Shown: positions 43,340-52,799 of the stretch, piece by piece
Layout: each line of letters begins with the position of its first letter
How positions within the stretch are numbered: the first letter of the stretch is position 1
NCBI RefSeq assembly: GCF_002157205.1
Contig: NZ_CP021358.1
Coordinates: 62,001-126,000 of the forward strand
Source: Kushneria marisflavi
GTDB taxonomy: Bacteria; Pseudomonadota; Gammaproteobacteria; Pseudomonadales; Halomonadaceae
Reading direction: 5' to 3'
Length of the DNA stretch: 64,000 bases
The notes under the pieces: generated by a model
Database searches by the model: none
What the model was told of the DNA's origin: nothing
What the model saw: only the letters and a program-made list of their open reading frames with translations
Translations under genes and position numbers: made by a program

Positions 43340-45310
43340 ATGACCGCTACCCCGCGTCCCTTGTTCCCCTTTGCCGCCGTCACCGGCCATGAACGCCTCA
43401 AGCTTGCGCTGATTCTGGCGGCACTGGATACCCGCCTGGGTGGTGTACTCGTCAGCGGTCCGCGCGGCACGGCCAAATCGACACTGGCAAGAAGCCTTGC
43501 CGAGCTGCTGCCCTTCTCGCGCTCATCACTGGTGACGCTGCCTCTGGGCGCCGATGAGGCCCGGTTGACAGGTACGCTGGACCTGGGCCGGGCACTGGGA
43601 GATCGTGAAGTGGCCTTTCAGCCCGGACTTCTCGCCCGGGCCCATGACGGTGTGCTCTACATTGATGAGGTCAATCTGCTGCCCGACGCGCTGGTAGACC
43701 TGCTGCTTGATGTCGCCGCCAGCGGTATCAATCATGTCGAGCGAGACGGCATCAGCCATCAACACCCTGCGGATTTCCTGCTGATTGGCACCATGAACCC
43801 CGATGAGGGTGAGCTGCGCGCCCAGCTGCTGGACCGCTTCGGACTCGCCGTACTGGATCATCCCGCACCGGATATCGAGCAACGTCTGCAGATTGTCGAA
43901 CGCCGCCTGGCCTTTGATCGGGATCCCGAGGCGTTCACGGCCAAATGGCAGAAAGAGCAGGCGCTGTTAGGTGAGCGGCTATCCGCTGCCCGCAAGCGAC
44001 TTTCGACGGTCACTCTCTCCGACGACCTGGCCCGCGTGATTGCCACCCGCTGTGTCGAAGCCGGCGTGGAAGGCGTGCGCGCCGATCTGGCCTGGCGACG
44101 TGGCGCACTGGCCCACGCCGCATGGCAGGGGCGTCATATCGTCACGCTTGAAGACGTCGAGACTCTGGCTCCGCTGGTCATGGCGCATCGTGCCCCCGGT
44201 TATGATCCCGAGCAGGGCCATGATGATGGCAACCCGGGCAATGGACGTCATCGTCACAATGATGGTGAAACGTCTGCTTTCGAAGAAGAGACCTCCCCGG
44301 AGGCTACCTCCGTGCCGCCGACGGGACGATATCCAGGACGCCGAACGCCAGCCGATGCTCCGGGCCGACCGGATATGTCTTCCGATCAGGACACGTCAAA
44401 CGCTCGGGCTGATAGTGAATCGGCTCGAATGCCTGCACCGACGGACAACGATCAGCGTCAGAGTGATCACCAGAATCATGATGGCGATAATCATGGCAGC
44501 GGTGACTGGGGCACTCTGCCGGCTCATCAGCCCCCTCTGACGCTGGGCAGTGCTGCCAGCAGGCGCATTCAACAGCCGACTGCATCAGCTAGCGCTTCCA
44601 TCAGGCAGCAGGCGTCACGAACGAAAGGTCGCCATGCCATTGGGCAGGCGCGTATCGACTGGCCCGGCAGTCTACGCAGGGCAGCCATTACTCACGGCCG
44701 CCCGACACCCGATACTGTTGAGGCACTGGCATGGCATCGCGAGCGACGCCGTCCTGAAAGACTCACCTGTATCGTGCTGGACATTTCCGGCTCCAGCCTG
44801 AGCCGGCAGACCTCTTCTCAACGTGCCCGCCAGATTGAAAAGGCGATGGCGCTGGTCGAGCAGCTGGCTTTTGATGCCTATCTCGCCCGCGAGCAGCTGA
44901 TGCTGATGACCCTGAGTGGTGACGGCGTCACCGAAGTCATGTCCCCTCGTCGTGCCCCACGCTCGATGGCTTCCACGCTGAACCGGCTCACACCGGGTGG
45001 CGGTACCCCGCTACGACGTGGTCTGGACGATACTCGCCAGCGCCTGGCGCGCCTTCAGTCTGTAGACCCGACAGCGATTCACCTCTGGATACTGACCGAT
45101 GCCCGTAGCCGGGACGATCTCGAACTTGCGCCGTTTGGCCTTGAGACCCACATCGTGGACTGTGAGCCACGGGAAGAAGCACTGGGTCGGGCAAAAGAGC
45201 TGGCCGCCGCGCTTGAAGCCACCTGCCATCACCTTGACGATCTGATCCGCACGCCAGCCGCACCGGCAATGAATGCCACCAAAACGACAGTTCCCGGGAG
45301 ACAGCCATGA
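43340..45310 (+). CDS. Fused ChlI-ChlD-type chelatase ATPase, putative cobaltochelatase partner of CobN
   Basis: 656 residues from the ATG at 43340 (GGAGA upstream). Residues 1-290 form a MoxR/ChlI AAA+ ATPase: Walker A GPRGTAKS (40-47), Walker B LYIDE (106-110), and arginine finger region LLDRFGLAVL. Residues about 290-430 are a low-complexity linker rich in Asp, Glu, His, Asn, Ser and Pro. Residues about 475-650 form a ChlD-like VWA domain with MIDAS DISGSS (481-486). Such fused ChlID proteins replace CobS/CobT as the ATPase for CobN-type cobalt insertion. First gene after the riboswitch; overlaps cobO by ATGA. Confidence 0.88.
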   Translation: MTATPRPLFPFAAVTGHERLKLALILAALDTRLGGVLVSGPRGTAKSTLARSLAELLPFSRSSLVTLPLGADEARLTGTLDLGRALGDREVAFQPGLLARAHDGVLYIDEVNLLPDALVDLLLDVAASGINHVERDGISHQHPADFLLIGTMNPDEGELRAQLLDRFGLAVLDHPAPDIEQRLQIVERRLAFDRDPEAFTAKWQKEQALLGERLSAARKRLSTVTLSDDLARVIATRCVEAGVEGVRADLAWRRGALAHAAWQGRHIVTLEDVETLAPLVMAHRAPGYDPEQGHDDGNPGNGRHRHNDGETSAFEEETSPEATSVPPTGRYPGRRTPADAPGRPDMSSDQDTSNARADSESARMPAPTDNDQRQSDHQNHDGDNHGSGDWGTLPAHQPPLTLGSAASRRIQQPTASASASIRQQASRTKGRHAIGQARIDWPGSLRRAAITHGRPTPDTVEALAWHRERRRPERLTCIVLDISGSSLSRQTSSQRARQIEKAMALVEQLAFDAYLAREQLMLMTLSGDGVTEVMSPRRAPRSMASTLNRLTPGGGTPLRRGLDDTRQRLARLQSVDPTAIHLWILTDARSRDDLELAPFGLETHIVDCEPREEALGRAKELAAALEATCHHLDDLIRTPAAPAMNATKTTVPGRQP

Positions 45311-45936
45311 GCCAGCACCATGGTGATGACAGCGCCACTGACCAGGACGACACTCGCTACCAGCAGCGCATGGCCACCAAAAAGCGCATTGTCGATGAGC
45401 GCATTGCCCGCGCAGATCAGGAACGTGGTGTGCTGATCGTGCTCAAGGGCAACGGCAAGGGCAAAAGCAGCTCTGCCTTTGGCACCATGGCACGTGCCAT
45501 GGGACATGGTCAGCGTTGTGCAGTCATCCAGTTCATCAAGGGGCGACGTGCCACCGGCGAGTATCTGTTCTTCAACGATCACCCACAGGTCGACTTTCAC
45601 GTTATGGGGCACGGGTTCAGCTGGGAAGTCCGCGACCCGGAACGCGAACGTCAGGCCGCACAGGAGGCCTGGGCACTGGCGGAAAGGCTGCTGGCCGATG
45701 ATCAGTATCACTTTCTCCTGTTTGACGAGCTCTCCTACATGATCAAGTACGGCTATCTCGATGCCGAACGGATTGCTCAGGCTCTCAGCACACGGCCGGC
45801 GCATCAGAACGTGATGATCACCGGCCGTACCATGGCGCGCGAGATTCAGGAGATCGCTGACACCATCAGCATCATTCACGATGAACGTCATGCCTTTCGG
45901 CTTGGCGTCAAGGCACAGGCGGGGATCGAGTACTGA
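45307..45936 (+). CDS. cobO: Cob(I)yrinic acid a,c-diamide adenosyltransferase CobO
   Basis: 209 residues. P-loop LIVLKGNGKGKSSSAFG, then CAVIQFIKG, a VMGHGFSWE segment, LLFDELSYMIKYGYL and VMITGRTMAREIQEIAD are CobA/CobO family blocks. It adenosylates the reduced corrinoid cobalt. Overlaps the chelatase ATPase gene by ATGA and cobB by one base (TGATG). Confidence 0.95.
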   Translation: MSQHHGDDSATDQDDTRYQQRMATKKRIVDERIARADQERGVLIVLKGNGKGKSSSAFGTMARAMGHGQRCAVIQFIKGRRATGEYLFFNDHPQVDFHVMGHGFSWEVRDPERERQAAQEAWALAERLLADDQYHFLLFDELSYMIKYGYLDAERIAQALSTRPAHQNVMITGRTMAREIQEIADTISIIHDERHAFRLGVKAQAGIEY

Positions 45937-47312
45937 TGTCAACGACCGCGTACTGTCCAGCGCTTTTCCTCTCGGCCATGGCTTCCGGTCAGGGCAAGAC
46001 CACCGTCACCGCCGCACTGGCTCGACATCATCGTCGTCAGGGTCGACGCGTCACGGTGTTCAAGACCGGCCCGGACTATCTGGATCCGCAGATTCTGGCA
46101 CTGGCCTCCGATCAGCCGGTCGAGCCACTGGATCTCTGGATGGCCGGGGAAGCCTTCTGTCGCGAGCAGCTCTATCGCGCCGCTCAGGTCTCGGATCTGA
46201 TTCTGGTGGAAGGCGCCATGGGCCTCCACGACGGGACGCCTTCCAGCGCCGATCTGGCGATCGCCTTCGATATTCCAGTGGCCTGTGTCATCAACGCCCG
46301 CGGCATGGCCCAGACCGTGGCTGCCATCGGCCTGGGGCTCGCCCGCTATCGCCCGGAAATGCAGTTTCATGGCCTTGTGGCCAACGCACTCGGCAGTGAG
46401 CGTCACCGCCAGCTGATCGAAGACAGCCTGCCTGATGATGTTCGGCTACTGGCGGCCCTGCCCAGAGAGGAGCACCTCGCCCTGCCCTCACGTCACCTGG
46501 GACTGGTTCAGCCTGGCGAGCAGGATGACCCGGACAACCTGTCACTTGAAGCGCGACTCGAGGCTGCCGCCAATCTGCTGGAAGGCCAGGCCCTGACCGA
46601 ACTGCCACCCACGGTGGCCTTTGAGCCGCAAAATATCGATACGCCCCCGCCTGCTCTGGCCGGCAAGCGCATCGGCATTGCGCGTGATGCCGCCTTCAGC
46701 TTTATCTATGCCGCCAATGTCCGCCTGCTGGAAGCCATGGGGGCCGAACTCTGCTGGTTTTCACCGCTTGCCGATACCTCGCTGCCCGAAGGTCTCGACG
46801 CACTGTGGCTGCCGGGCGGTTACCCGGAGCTTCACGCCGCGGCACTGGGCGCCAATCACGGCATGTGTCAGGCCATTCGCCACTTCGATGCCCGCGGGCT
46901 GCCAATTCTGGCCGAGTGCGGCGGTATGCTCTATCTACAGCAGACCCTGACCGACCAGCACGGTACCTGCCATCCCATGGCCGGTGTGCTGCCCGGTCAC
47001 GGGGAGATGCGTACCAAACGAGGCTGTCAGGGCATGCAGAGCGCCCCTCTGCCGGAAGGTGAAATTCGCGGCCACGCCCATCATCACTCTCGAAGCCACG
47101 ACACCCTGACACCGATGGCACACGGCCGTCGTGCCAGTCATCCCGCGCCGGGCGAGGCCATCTTTCGCCGCGGCCGGCTGAATGCCAGCTATCTGCACCT
47201 GTTTTTCCCTTCCAATCCCGAGGCTGTCGCGGCTCTGTTGGATGGAACAATGGATGGCAGTCCCACGCCCGGCGCATCGGCACATGCCAAGTCATGTTCG
47301 CATGTCGAGTGA
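45936..47312 (+). CDS. cobB: Hydrogenobyrinic/cobyrinic acid a,c-diamide synthase CobB (CbiA)
   Basis: 458 residues. The N-terminal dethiobiotin-synthetase-like domain has the P-loop LSAMASGQGKTTVTAALA, KTGPDYLDP and LVEGAMGLHDG. The C-terminal class I glutamine amidotransferase domain (from about 250) has GIARDAAFSFIYAAN, LPGGYPELHA and the nucleophile Cys in ILAECGGMLYL. It amidates the a and c side chains. In the CobN-type pathway the substrate is metal-free hydrogenobyrinic acid, before cobalt insertion. The 3' end overlaps cobE by 11 bases. Confidence 0.94.
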   Translation: MSTTAYCPALFLSAMASGQGKTTVTAALARHHRRQGRRVTVFKTGPDYLDPQILALASDQPVEPLDLWMAGEAFCREQLYRAAQVSDLILVEGAMGLHDGTPSSADLAIAFDIPVACVINARGMAQTVAAIGLGLARYRPEMQFHGLVANALGSERHRQLIEDSLPDDVRLLAALPREEHLALPSRHLGLVQPGEQDDPDNLSLEARLEAAANLLEGQALTELPPTVAFEPQNIDTPPPALAGKRIGIARDAAFSFIYAANVRLLEAMGAELCWFSPLADTSLPEGLDALWLPGGYPELHAAALGANHGMCQAIRHFDARGLPILAECGGMLYLQQTLTDQHGTCHPMAGVLPGHGEMRTKRGCQGMQSAPLPEGEIRGHAHHHSRSHDTLTPMAHGRRASHPAPGEAIFRRGRLNASYLHLFFPSNPEAVAALLDGTMDGSPTPGASAHAKSCSHVE

Positions 47313-47775
47313 CCCTTGCGGCCATGACACCAGCAACATCCCGATCGCTCTGGGGGTGGGCTGTCGGCGTGACTGTCCGCCAGAGGTCCTCATGCAACTG
47401 GTGACAGACATGCTGACACGCACTGGACTGCATCCGGATCAGATCACCCTGGTGGCCACCCTGGTGGGTCGTCAGCATGAAGTTGCGATGACCTCGCTGG
47501 CCAAGGCCTGGGGCTGCCCACTGATGGCCTTCCCGGCAGAGGCTCTGAGGGAAAGCGAGCCGGCCATGAGTCAGACCAGCGATACCACAAGGCGTCTTCA
47601 TGGTGTGCCCGGTGTGGCCGAGGCCGCAGCTCTGGCTGCCATCAGAGCGCATTGCGACGCACCGGCCAGACTGCTCGTAGCCCGCCAGCAGTGCGACCGC
47701 GCCACCTGTGCGCTGGCCGTACCGAACGCCACCACGAACATTTCCCGACACCCCCTTTTCAGGAGATTCTCATGA
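47302..47775 (+). CDS. cobE: CobE / CbiG C-terminal-domain protein
   Basis: 157 residues from an ATG at 47302 inside the end of cobB. IALGVGCRRDCPPEVLMQLV, TLVATLVGRQHEVAMTSLAKAWG, GVPGVAEAAALAA and CDRATCALAVP match the CbiG C-terminal/CobE family. CobE is required for precorrin-stage cobalamin synthesis in Pseudomonas by an unclear role. Here it is separated from all ring-methylating enzymes, none of which are in the window. Overlaps cobW by ATGA. Confidence 0.85.
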   Translation: MSSDPCGHDTSNIPIALGVGCRRDCPPEVLMQLVTDMLTRTGLHPDQITLVATLVGRQHEVAMTSLAKAWGCPLMAFPAEALRESEPAMSQTSDTTRRLHGVPGVAEAAALAAIRAHCDAPARLLVARQQCDRATCALAVPNATTNISRHPLFRRFS

Positions 47776-48881
47776 CATCCATCGAGACCTCGCGTCCCGA
47801 ACTCCACAAGATCCCCGCTACCGTCGTCACCGGTTTTCTGGGTAGCGGCAAGACCACCCTGCTGTCGCATCTTTTGCGCAACGCCGACGGCAAACGCATC
47901 GCCGTGATCGTCAATGAATTCGGCGAGCTGGATGTCGATGCCGAACTGGTACGCAGCTGTCAGCTCGAAGCCTGCGAGGAGAACGAGGCCATCGAGCGCG
48001 AACAGGGCGTCTTTGAACTCGCCAACGGCTGCATCTGCTGCACCGTGGAAGAAGAATTTCTGCCGGTCATGCAAAAGCTGGTCGAGCGACGCGACCAGAT
48101 CGATCACATCCTGATCGAGACCTCGGGCCTTGCTCTGCCAAAGCCGCTGGTGCAAGCCTTCAACTGGCCCGACATCAAGCAGTTCTGCACCGTGGACAGC
48201 GTCATCACTGTTGTCGACGGCCCGGCACTGGCCGCCGGGCGCGTGGCGCATGACCACGACCGCATCGAAGCGCAGCGTCAGGCCGACGAAAGCCTGGATC
48301 ACGACCCGAGCCTGCAGGAGCTGCTCGATGACCAGCTCGCCTCGGCAGATCTTGTCATTATCAGCAAGGGCGATGCACTGGACGACGAGGCGCGCCGGGT
48401 ACTGGAGCAACAGCTGCGCGGGGAGCTGCCCGAGCGGGTCAAGACGCTCTGGGCCACGCATGGCGAAGTCGATGTGGCCGCCGTCATGGGCCTGCAGCTG
48501 GCCTCGGAAGGTCGGGCCGACGACATTCACACCCATCATGATGATCATCACGCCCACGGACGCGAGCACCACCATGCTCACGATGATTTTGACTCCTGCG
48601 TCATCACGCTGGGCAGCGTGGACAGCCCCACCCTGGTCAGGGCGCTGGAACAGGCACTGGCCGAACAGACCATCTATCGGGTCAAGGGATTTGTCGATGT
48701 CGGCAAGCCCATGCGCCAGGTGCTGCACGCGGTGGGCAATCGCCTCACCCATCACTTCGACCGGCCGTGGCGCAGCGACGAGACGCGCCAGACCCGGCTG
48801 GTGGTGATCGGCAAGGGTCTGGATCGCGATCGCCTGCAGGCCGCACTGTCCGAGGCCGAGCACCACGAGCACATCCGCTGA
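47772..48881 (+). CDS. cobW: CobW, G3E-family GTPase metallochaperone
   Basis: 369 residues from the ATG at 47772 (AGGAG upstream); the longer open frame overlaps cobE and is not used. P-loop TGFLGSGKTTLL, VNEFGELDVD, the metal-binding ANGCICCTVEEEF (CxCC), and ETSGLALPKP are G3E/COG0523 signatures. A His/Asp-rich segment of about 25 residues (around 250-275: HTHHDDHHAHGREHHHAH) separates the GTPase from the C-terminal CobW_C domain. CobW supplies Co(II) to CobN. Adjacent to cobN. Confidence 0.95.
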   Translation: MTSIETSRPELHKIPATVVTGFLGSGKTTLLSHLLRNADGKRIAVIVNEFGELDVDAELVRSCQLEACEENEAIEREQGVFELANGCICCTVEEEFLPVMQKLVERRDQIDHILIETSGLALPKPLVQAFNWPDIKQFCTVDSVITVVDGPALAAGRVAHDHDRIEAQRQADESLDHDPSLQELLDDQLASADLVIISKGDALDDEARRVLEQQLRGELPERVKTLWATHGEVDVAAVMGLQLASEGRADDIHTHHDDHHAHGREHHHAHDDFDSCVITLGSVDSPTLVRALEQALAEQTIYRVKGFVDVGKPMRQVLHAVGNRLTHHFDRPWRSDETRQTRLVVIGKGLDRDRLQAALSEAEHHEHIR

Positions 48882-48917
48882 TATCAGCCCCGACAGTCCT
48901 TTAGTGGAGGGTGACGC

Positions 48918-51900
48918 ATGCACCTTTTCGCCGCCCAGCCCGGCGGGTTCAGCGATGACAACGGCATTGTCGATCTCGGTCAGTCGCCTGCCGAACTGGT
49001 GATCCTGTCGGCTGCCGACAGTGCACTGGCCCTGCTGGCCACCGTGATCGAGGCCGATGACGCCCAGCGCGATACCAGCATCCGCCTGGCCAACTGGATG
49101 AACCTGTTAAAACCCGCCGCGTTTGATCTCTATCGCGACCGGGTGCTGGATCAACGCGGCGATGAGGCGCCAAAGGGCGCTCGCGTGGTGGTGCTCTCCC
49201 TGCTGGGGGGCGCTTCCTACTGGACCTATGGTCTCGAGCAGTTGAAGGCGTGGGCACAGCGGGATGGCCGCACGCTGATCGTGGTGCCCGGTGAAGACGT
49301 CGAGGATGAAAGCCTGCTCGAGGCCGGAACGGTGAGTTACCAGGAAGCGCATCGGGTGTGGCGCTACCTGCGCGAAGGCGGTGCCGACAACACCCGCGCC
49401 CTGCTCAACTGGCTCGAGGATCGCTTCCTGAATCGCCCCCGGCCGTGGCGCGAACCTCAGCCGCTGCCGCGGGTCGTTTTACATGCCCCGCCCAATGATC
49501 TCACCGCCACACCCGGTCACATCACCCTGAATCAATGGCGGACGCGCTGGCAGCCCGAGCAGCCGGTGGCGGCACTGGTGTTCTATCGAAGCCATCTCCA
49601 GCAGGGCAACACCAGCGTCTTTGACGCATTGATCGGCATTCTGGAAGCGGGCGGCTTCAATGTATTGCCGGTCGCCGTGGCCTCGCTCAAGGAGCGCCTG
49701 TGTCTGGACACCCTCGATGAGCTGATCGAGCAGAGCCATGCCGCCATCATGCTCAATACCACCGGCTTTGCCCTGGCCGCCACCGCGGATGTCACGCAGA
49801 CCGGCTATCAGCACCCCTGGACGCGCCACATCCCCATCCTGCAGCTGATCATGGTGGGCACCACACTGGAAGACTGGCAGGCTCAGCCCATGGGGCTCAG
49901 ACCGCGTGACATTGCCATGCAAGTCGCGCTGCCGGAGCTGGATGGGCGCATCATCACCCGCCCGATCGCCTTCAAGTCGGCGCACTATCACTCGACGCGC
50001 TGTCAGCACGACATCGTGATTCATGCGCTTCACGAGGAGCGGGCCCGCTTTGTCACCGAACTGGCCCGGCGCTGGGTCCGGCTTGCCGAAAAAGCCAATC
50101 AGGACAAGCGTATCGCGCTGGTGCTGGCCAACTACCCCTCAAGCGATGCGCGCATCGGCAATGGCGTGGGGCTCGATACGCCGGCCTCGACGCTCAACAT
50201 TCTCCATCACCTGCGAGAAGCGGGCTACCCGGTGACACAGGCCCTGCCCCATGACCCGACGGCACTGATCGAATGGCTGACGCAGACCGTAACCAATGAC
50301 GCGACCGGCATCGAGACCCGGCCAGCAGCGCAGAGTCTGGCGCTTGAGACCTATGAGCAGCACTTCGCGCAGCTGCCCACCGTCTGTCAACAGGCCGTGC
50401 TTGAGCGCTGGGGCGCCCCGGAAAACGACCCGCTTCATCGTCAGGGCCGTTTGATGATCGCCGGCATGCGACTGGGCGAGACCTTTGTCGGCGTCCAGCC
50501 GGCGCGCGGTTTTGATATCGACCAGAACGCGGCCTATCACGACCCGGATCTGCCCCCTACCCATGGCTATCTGGCGTTTTATTTCTGGTTGCGACATGTC
50601 TATGGGGTCGATGCGTTTGTTCATGTCGGCAAGCATGGCAATCTGGAATGGCTGCCCGGCAAGGGAACGGCCCTTTCCGACACCTGCTGGCCGGATATCG
50701 TGCTGGGCCCCATGCCGCATCTCTATCCGTTTATCGTCAACGACCCCGGTGAAGGCGCCCAGGCCAAAAGACGCGCGCAGGCGGTCATCATTGATCACCT
50801 GATGCCGCCCATGACGCGTGCCGGTATCCACGATGACCTGGCCGAACTCGAGCGACTGACCGATGAGTATTATCAGGCCCTTGGCCTTGATCAACGCCGG
50901 GAGCAGTTTCTGCGCGAGGCCATCATCGAGCGGGTGCGCAACACTCATGTGCTTGAAGAACTGAGCCTGTCGCCTTCGGCGAGTGTCGGCGAGCGTCCGA
51001 GCATTGATGAGGCGTTAAAAGACGATCAGACCCTGCTGGACGCCCTGGACAACTACCTCTGTGACATCAAGGAAGCGCAGATTCGCGACGGGCTGCACGT
51101 GCTGGGCGAACTGCCGGAGCATGCCTCGCTGCGCGACACGCTGATGGCGCTGGTACGACTGTCGCGCGGCAGTCAGCCCCACGAACAGAGCCTTTTGAAC
51201 GCCATGGCCATGGATCTGGGGCTTTTCGAAGTGCATGACGATTTCGACCCGCTCGCCCTCGATGCGTGGCCCTGGCAGGGGCCGTGGCCTGATCGGCTCA
51301 AGGCACTTGAAGCCACTGGTTGGCGCAGTTCAACTCATACCCGCGAGCGTCTTGAACTGCTCGGCGCACAGCTGATCGAGCAGCATGTTCTGTCTCATGA
51401 TACTGCCCCGCCTGATCATCACGACTGGCCGCAAACACGCGCCGTGATCGATTTCATGAACGATACGCTGCTGCCGTTGCTGCACCAGAGCGTGGACAAC
51501 GAACTCTCTGCGCTCATGGACGGTCTTGCCGGTAAATTCGTGCCCCCCGGGGCGAGCGGCGCCCCCAGCCGTGGCCGACTTGACACGCTGCCGACCGGGC
51601 GCAACTTCTATAGCGTCGACAGCCGCGCCATGCCCACAAAAACCGCCTGGACGCTGGGACAGAAATCGGCCGACGCGTTGATCATGCGCCATCTTCAGGA
51701 GCACGGTGACTATCCGACAAGTCTTGGGCTTTCGGTCTGGGGCACCGCCACCATGCGCACGGGCGGCGATGATATCGCCCAGGCCTTTGCCCTGATGGGC
51801 GTGCGCCCGATCTGGGCCTCGGGATCACAGCGCGTGATCGATTTTGAAATCATCCCCGGATTTTTGCTGGGCCGACCGCGGGTGGATGTAACCCTGCGGG

Positions 51901-52799
51901 TGTCAGGTTTCTTTCGTGACGCCTTCCCCGGGCTGATGGCGCTTTACGACAGTGCCGTTCAAAAACTCGTGGATCTCAACGAGCCCGGCAATGGCAATAC
52001 GATTGCGGCCAATGTTGCCGAGCAGCGCAGGGCCTTGCTGGCTCAGGGCGTTGATGAAGATACCGCACGCCGCCAGGCCGGTTTTCGCATTTTCGGCGCC
52101 CGCCCCGGCACGTTCGGTGCCGGCGTTCAAAAGCTGCTGGACAACGGTCACTGGCAGGAGGAAGCGGATCTGGCCCGCGCCTACGTCAACTGGGGCGGTT
52201 ACGCCTATGGCAAGGGCGTTGAGGGCGAGCCTGCCATGGCGGCTTTTGAAAAACGGCTATCAACGCTTGAAGGCATCGTCCAGAACCAGGACAACCGCGA
52301 GCACGACCTGCTTGATTCCGGCGACTACAGCCAGTTCCAGGGTGGCATGACCGCCGCGGCCCGCCAGCAGGGCGCCCGACCTGCGCTCTATTTCGGGGAT
52401 CACGCCAACCCCGCCAGCCCGCGGATGCGCACCCTGAAAGAAGAGCTCAACCGGGTCATGCGCTCGCGCGTGACCAATCCGAAATGGATCAGTGCCATGC
52501 AGCGCCACGGCTACAAGGGCGCCTTTGAAATGGCCGCCAGCGTCGATTATCTCTTTGCCTGGGATGCCACAACGGCGCTGGTCAGCGACTACCAGTACGA
52601 ACAGATCACCGATGCGCTGGTGCTGGATGCCGACAACCAGCGCTTTTTGAACGATCACAACCCGCAGGCCCTCAAGGACATGGGAAAGACATTAATGGAT
52701 GCCATCGCTCGTGGGCTGTGGCAGTCCCCGGCAGACTATCAGACCCGCCTGCGGGATCTACTGCTGGCCATTGACGAGCAGGAGGAGCGCGCCTCATGA
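48918..52799 (+). CDS. cobN: Aerobic cobaltochelatase large subunit CobN
   Basis: 1293 residues, the usual CobN/BchH-like length. [17 protein letters not shown] and [22 protein letters not shown] (about residues 570-640), [20 protein letters not shown] (about 895), [16 protein letters not shown] and the [12 protein letters not shown] block are CobN hallmarks. It inserts Co(II) into hydrogenobyrinic acid a,c-diamide with ATPase subunits (here the fused ChlID protein). GGAGG upstream of the ATG; the 3' end overlaps cobQ by ATGA. It defines the pathway as the late-cobalt (aerobic-type) branch. Confidence 0.97.
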   Translation: MHLFAAQPGGFSDDNGIVDLGQSPAELVILSAADSALALLATVIEADDAQRDTSIRLANWMNLLKPAAFDLYRDRVLDQRGDEAPKGARVVVLSLLGGASYWTYGLEQLKAWAQRDGRTLIVVPGEDVEDESLLEAGTVSYQEAHRVWRYLREGGADNTRALLNWLEDRFLNRPRPWREPQPLPRVVLHAPPNDLTATPGHITLNQWRTRWQPEQPVAALVFYRSHLQQGNTSVFDALIGILEAGGFNVLPVAVASLKERLCLDTLDELIEQSHAAIMLNTTGFALAATADVTQTGYQHPWTRHIPILQLIMVGTTLEDWQAQPMGLRPRDIAMQVALPELDGRIITRPIAFKSAHYHSTRCQHDIVIHALHEERARFVTELARRWVRLAEKANQDKRIALVLANYPSSDARIGNGVGLDTPASTLNILHHLREAGYPVTQALPHDPTALIEWLTQTVTNDATGIETRPAAQSLALETYEQHFAQLPTVCQQAVLERWGAPENDPLHRQGRLMIAGMRLGETFVGVQPARGFDIDQNAAYHDPDLPPTHGYLAFYFWLRHVYGVDAFVHVGKHGNLEWLPGKGTALSDTCWPDIVLGPMPHLYPFIVNDPGEGAQAKRRAQAVIIDHLMPPMTRAGIHDDLAELERLTDEYYQALGLDQRREQFLREAIIERVRNTHVLEELSLSPSASVGERPSIDEALKDDQTLLDALDNYLCDIKEAQIRDGLHVLGELPEHASLRDTLMALVRLSRGSQPHEQSLLNAMAMDLGLFEVHDDFDPLALDAWPWQGPWPDRLKALEATGWRSSTHTRERLELLGAQLIEQHVLSHDTAPPDHHDWPQTRAVIDFMNDTLLPLLHQSVDNELSALMDGLAGKFVPPGASGAPSRGRLDTLPTGRNFYSVDSRAMPTKTAWTLGQKSADALIMRHLQEHGDYPTSLGLSVWGTATMRTGGDDIAQAFALMGVRPIWASGSQRVIDFEIIPGFLLGRPRVDVTLRVSGFFRDAFPGLMALYDSAVQKLVDLNEPGNGNTIAANVAEQRRALLAQGVDEDTARRQAGFRIFGARPGTFGAGVQKLLDNGHWQEEADLARAYVNWGGYAYGKGVEGEPAMAAFEKRLSTLEGIVQNQDNREHDLLDSGDYSQFQGGMTAAARQQGARPALYFGDHANPASPRMRTLKEELNRVMRSRVTNPKWISAMQRHGYKGAFEMAASVDYLFAWDATTALVSDYQYEQITDALVLDADNQRFLNDHNPQALKDMGKTLMDAIARGLWQSPADYQTRLRDLLLAIDEQEERAS

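Noticed and set aside
45229-45942. 237-codon minus-strand frame opposite cobO
   Set aside because: Complementary to the conserved cobO; no start signals and no recognisable domain.
47598-48923. 441-codon minus-strand frame opposite cobW
   Set aside because: An antisense shadow in a GC-rich gene; cobW has intact P-loop, CxCC and C-terminal domain.
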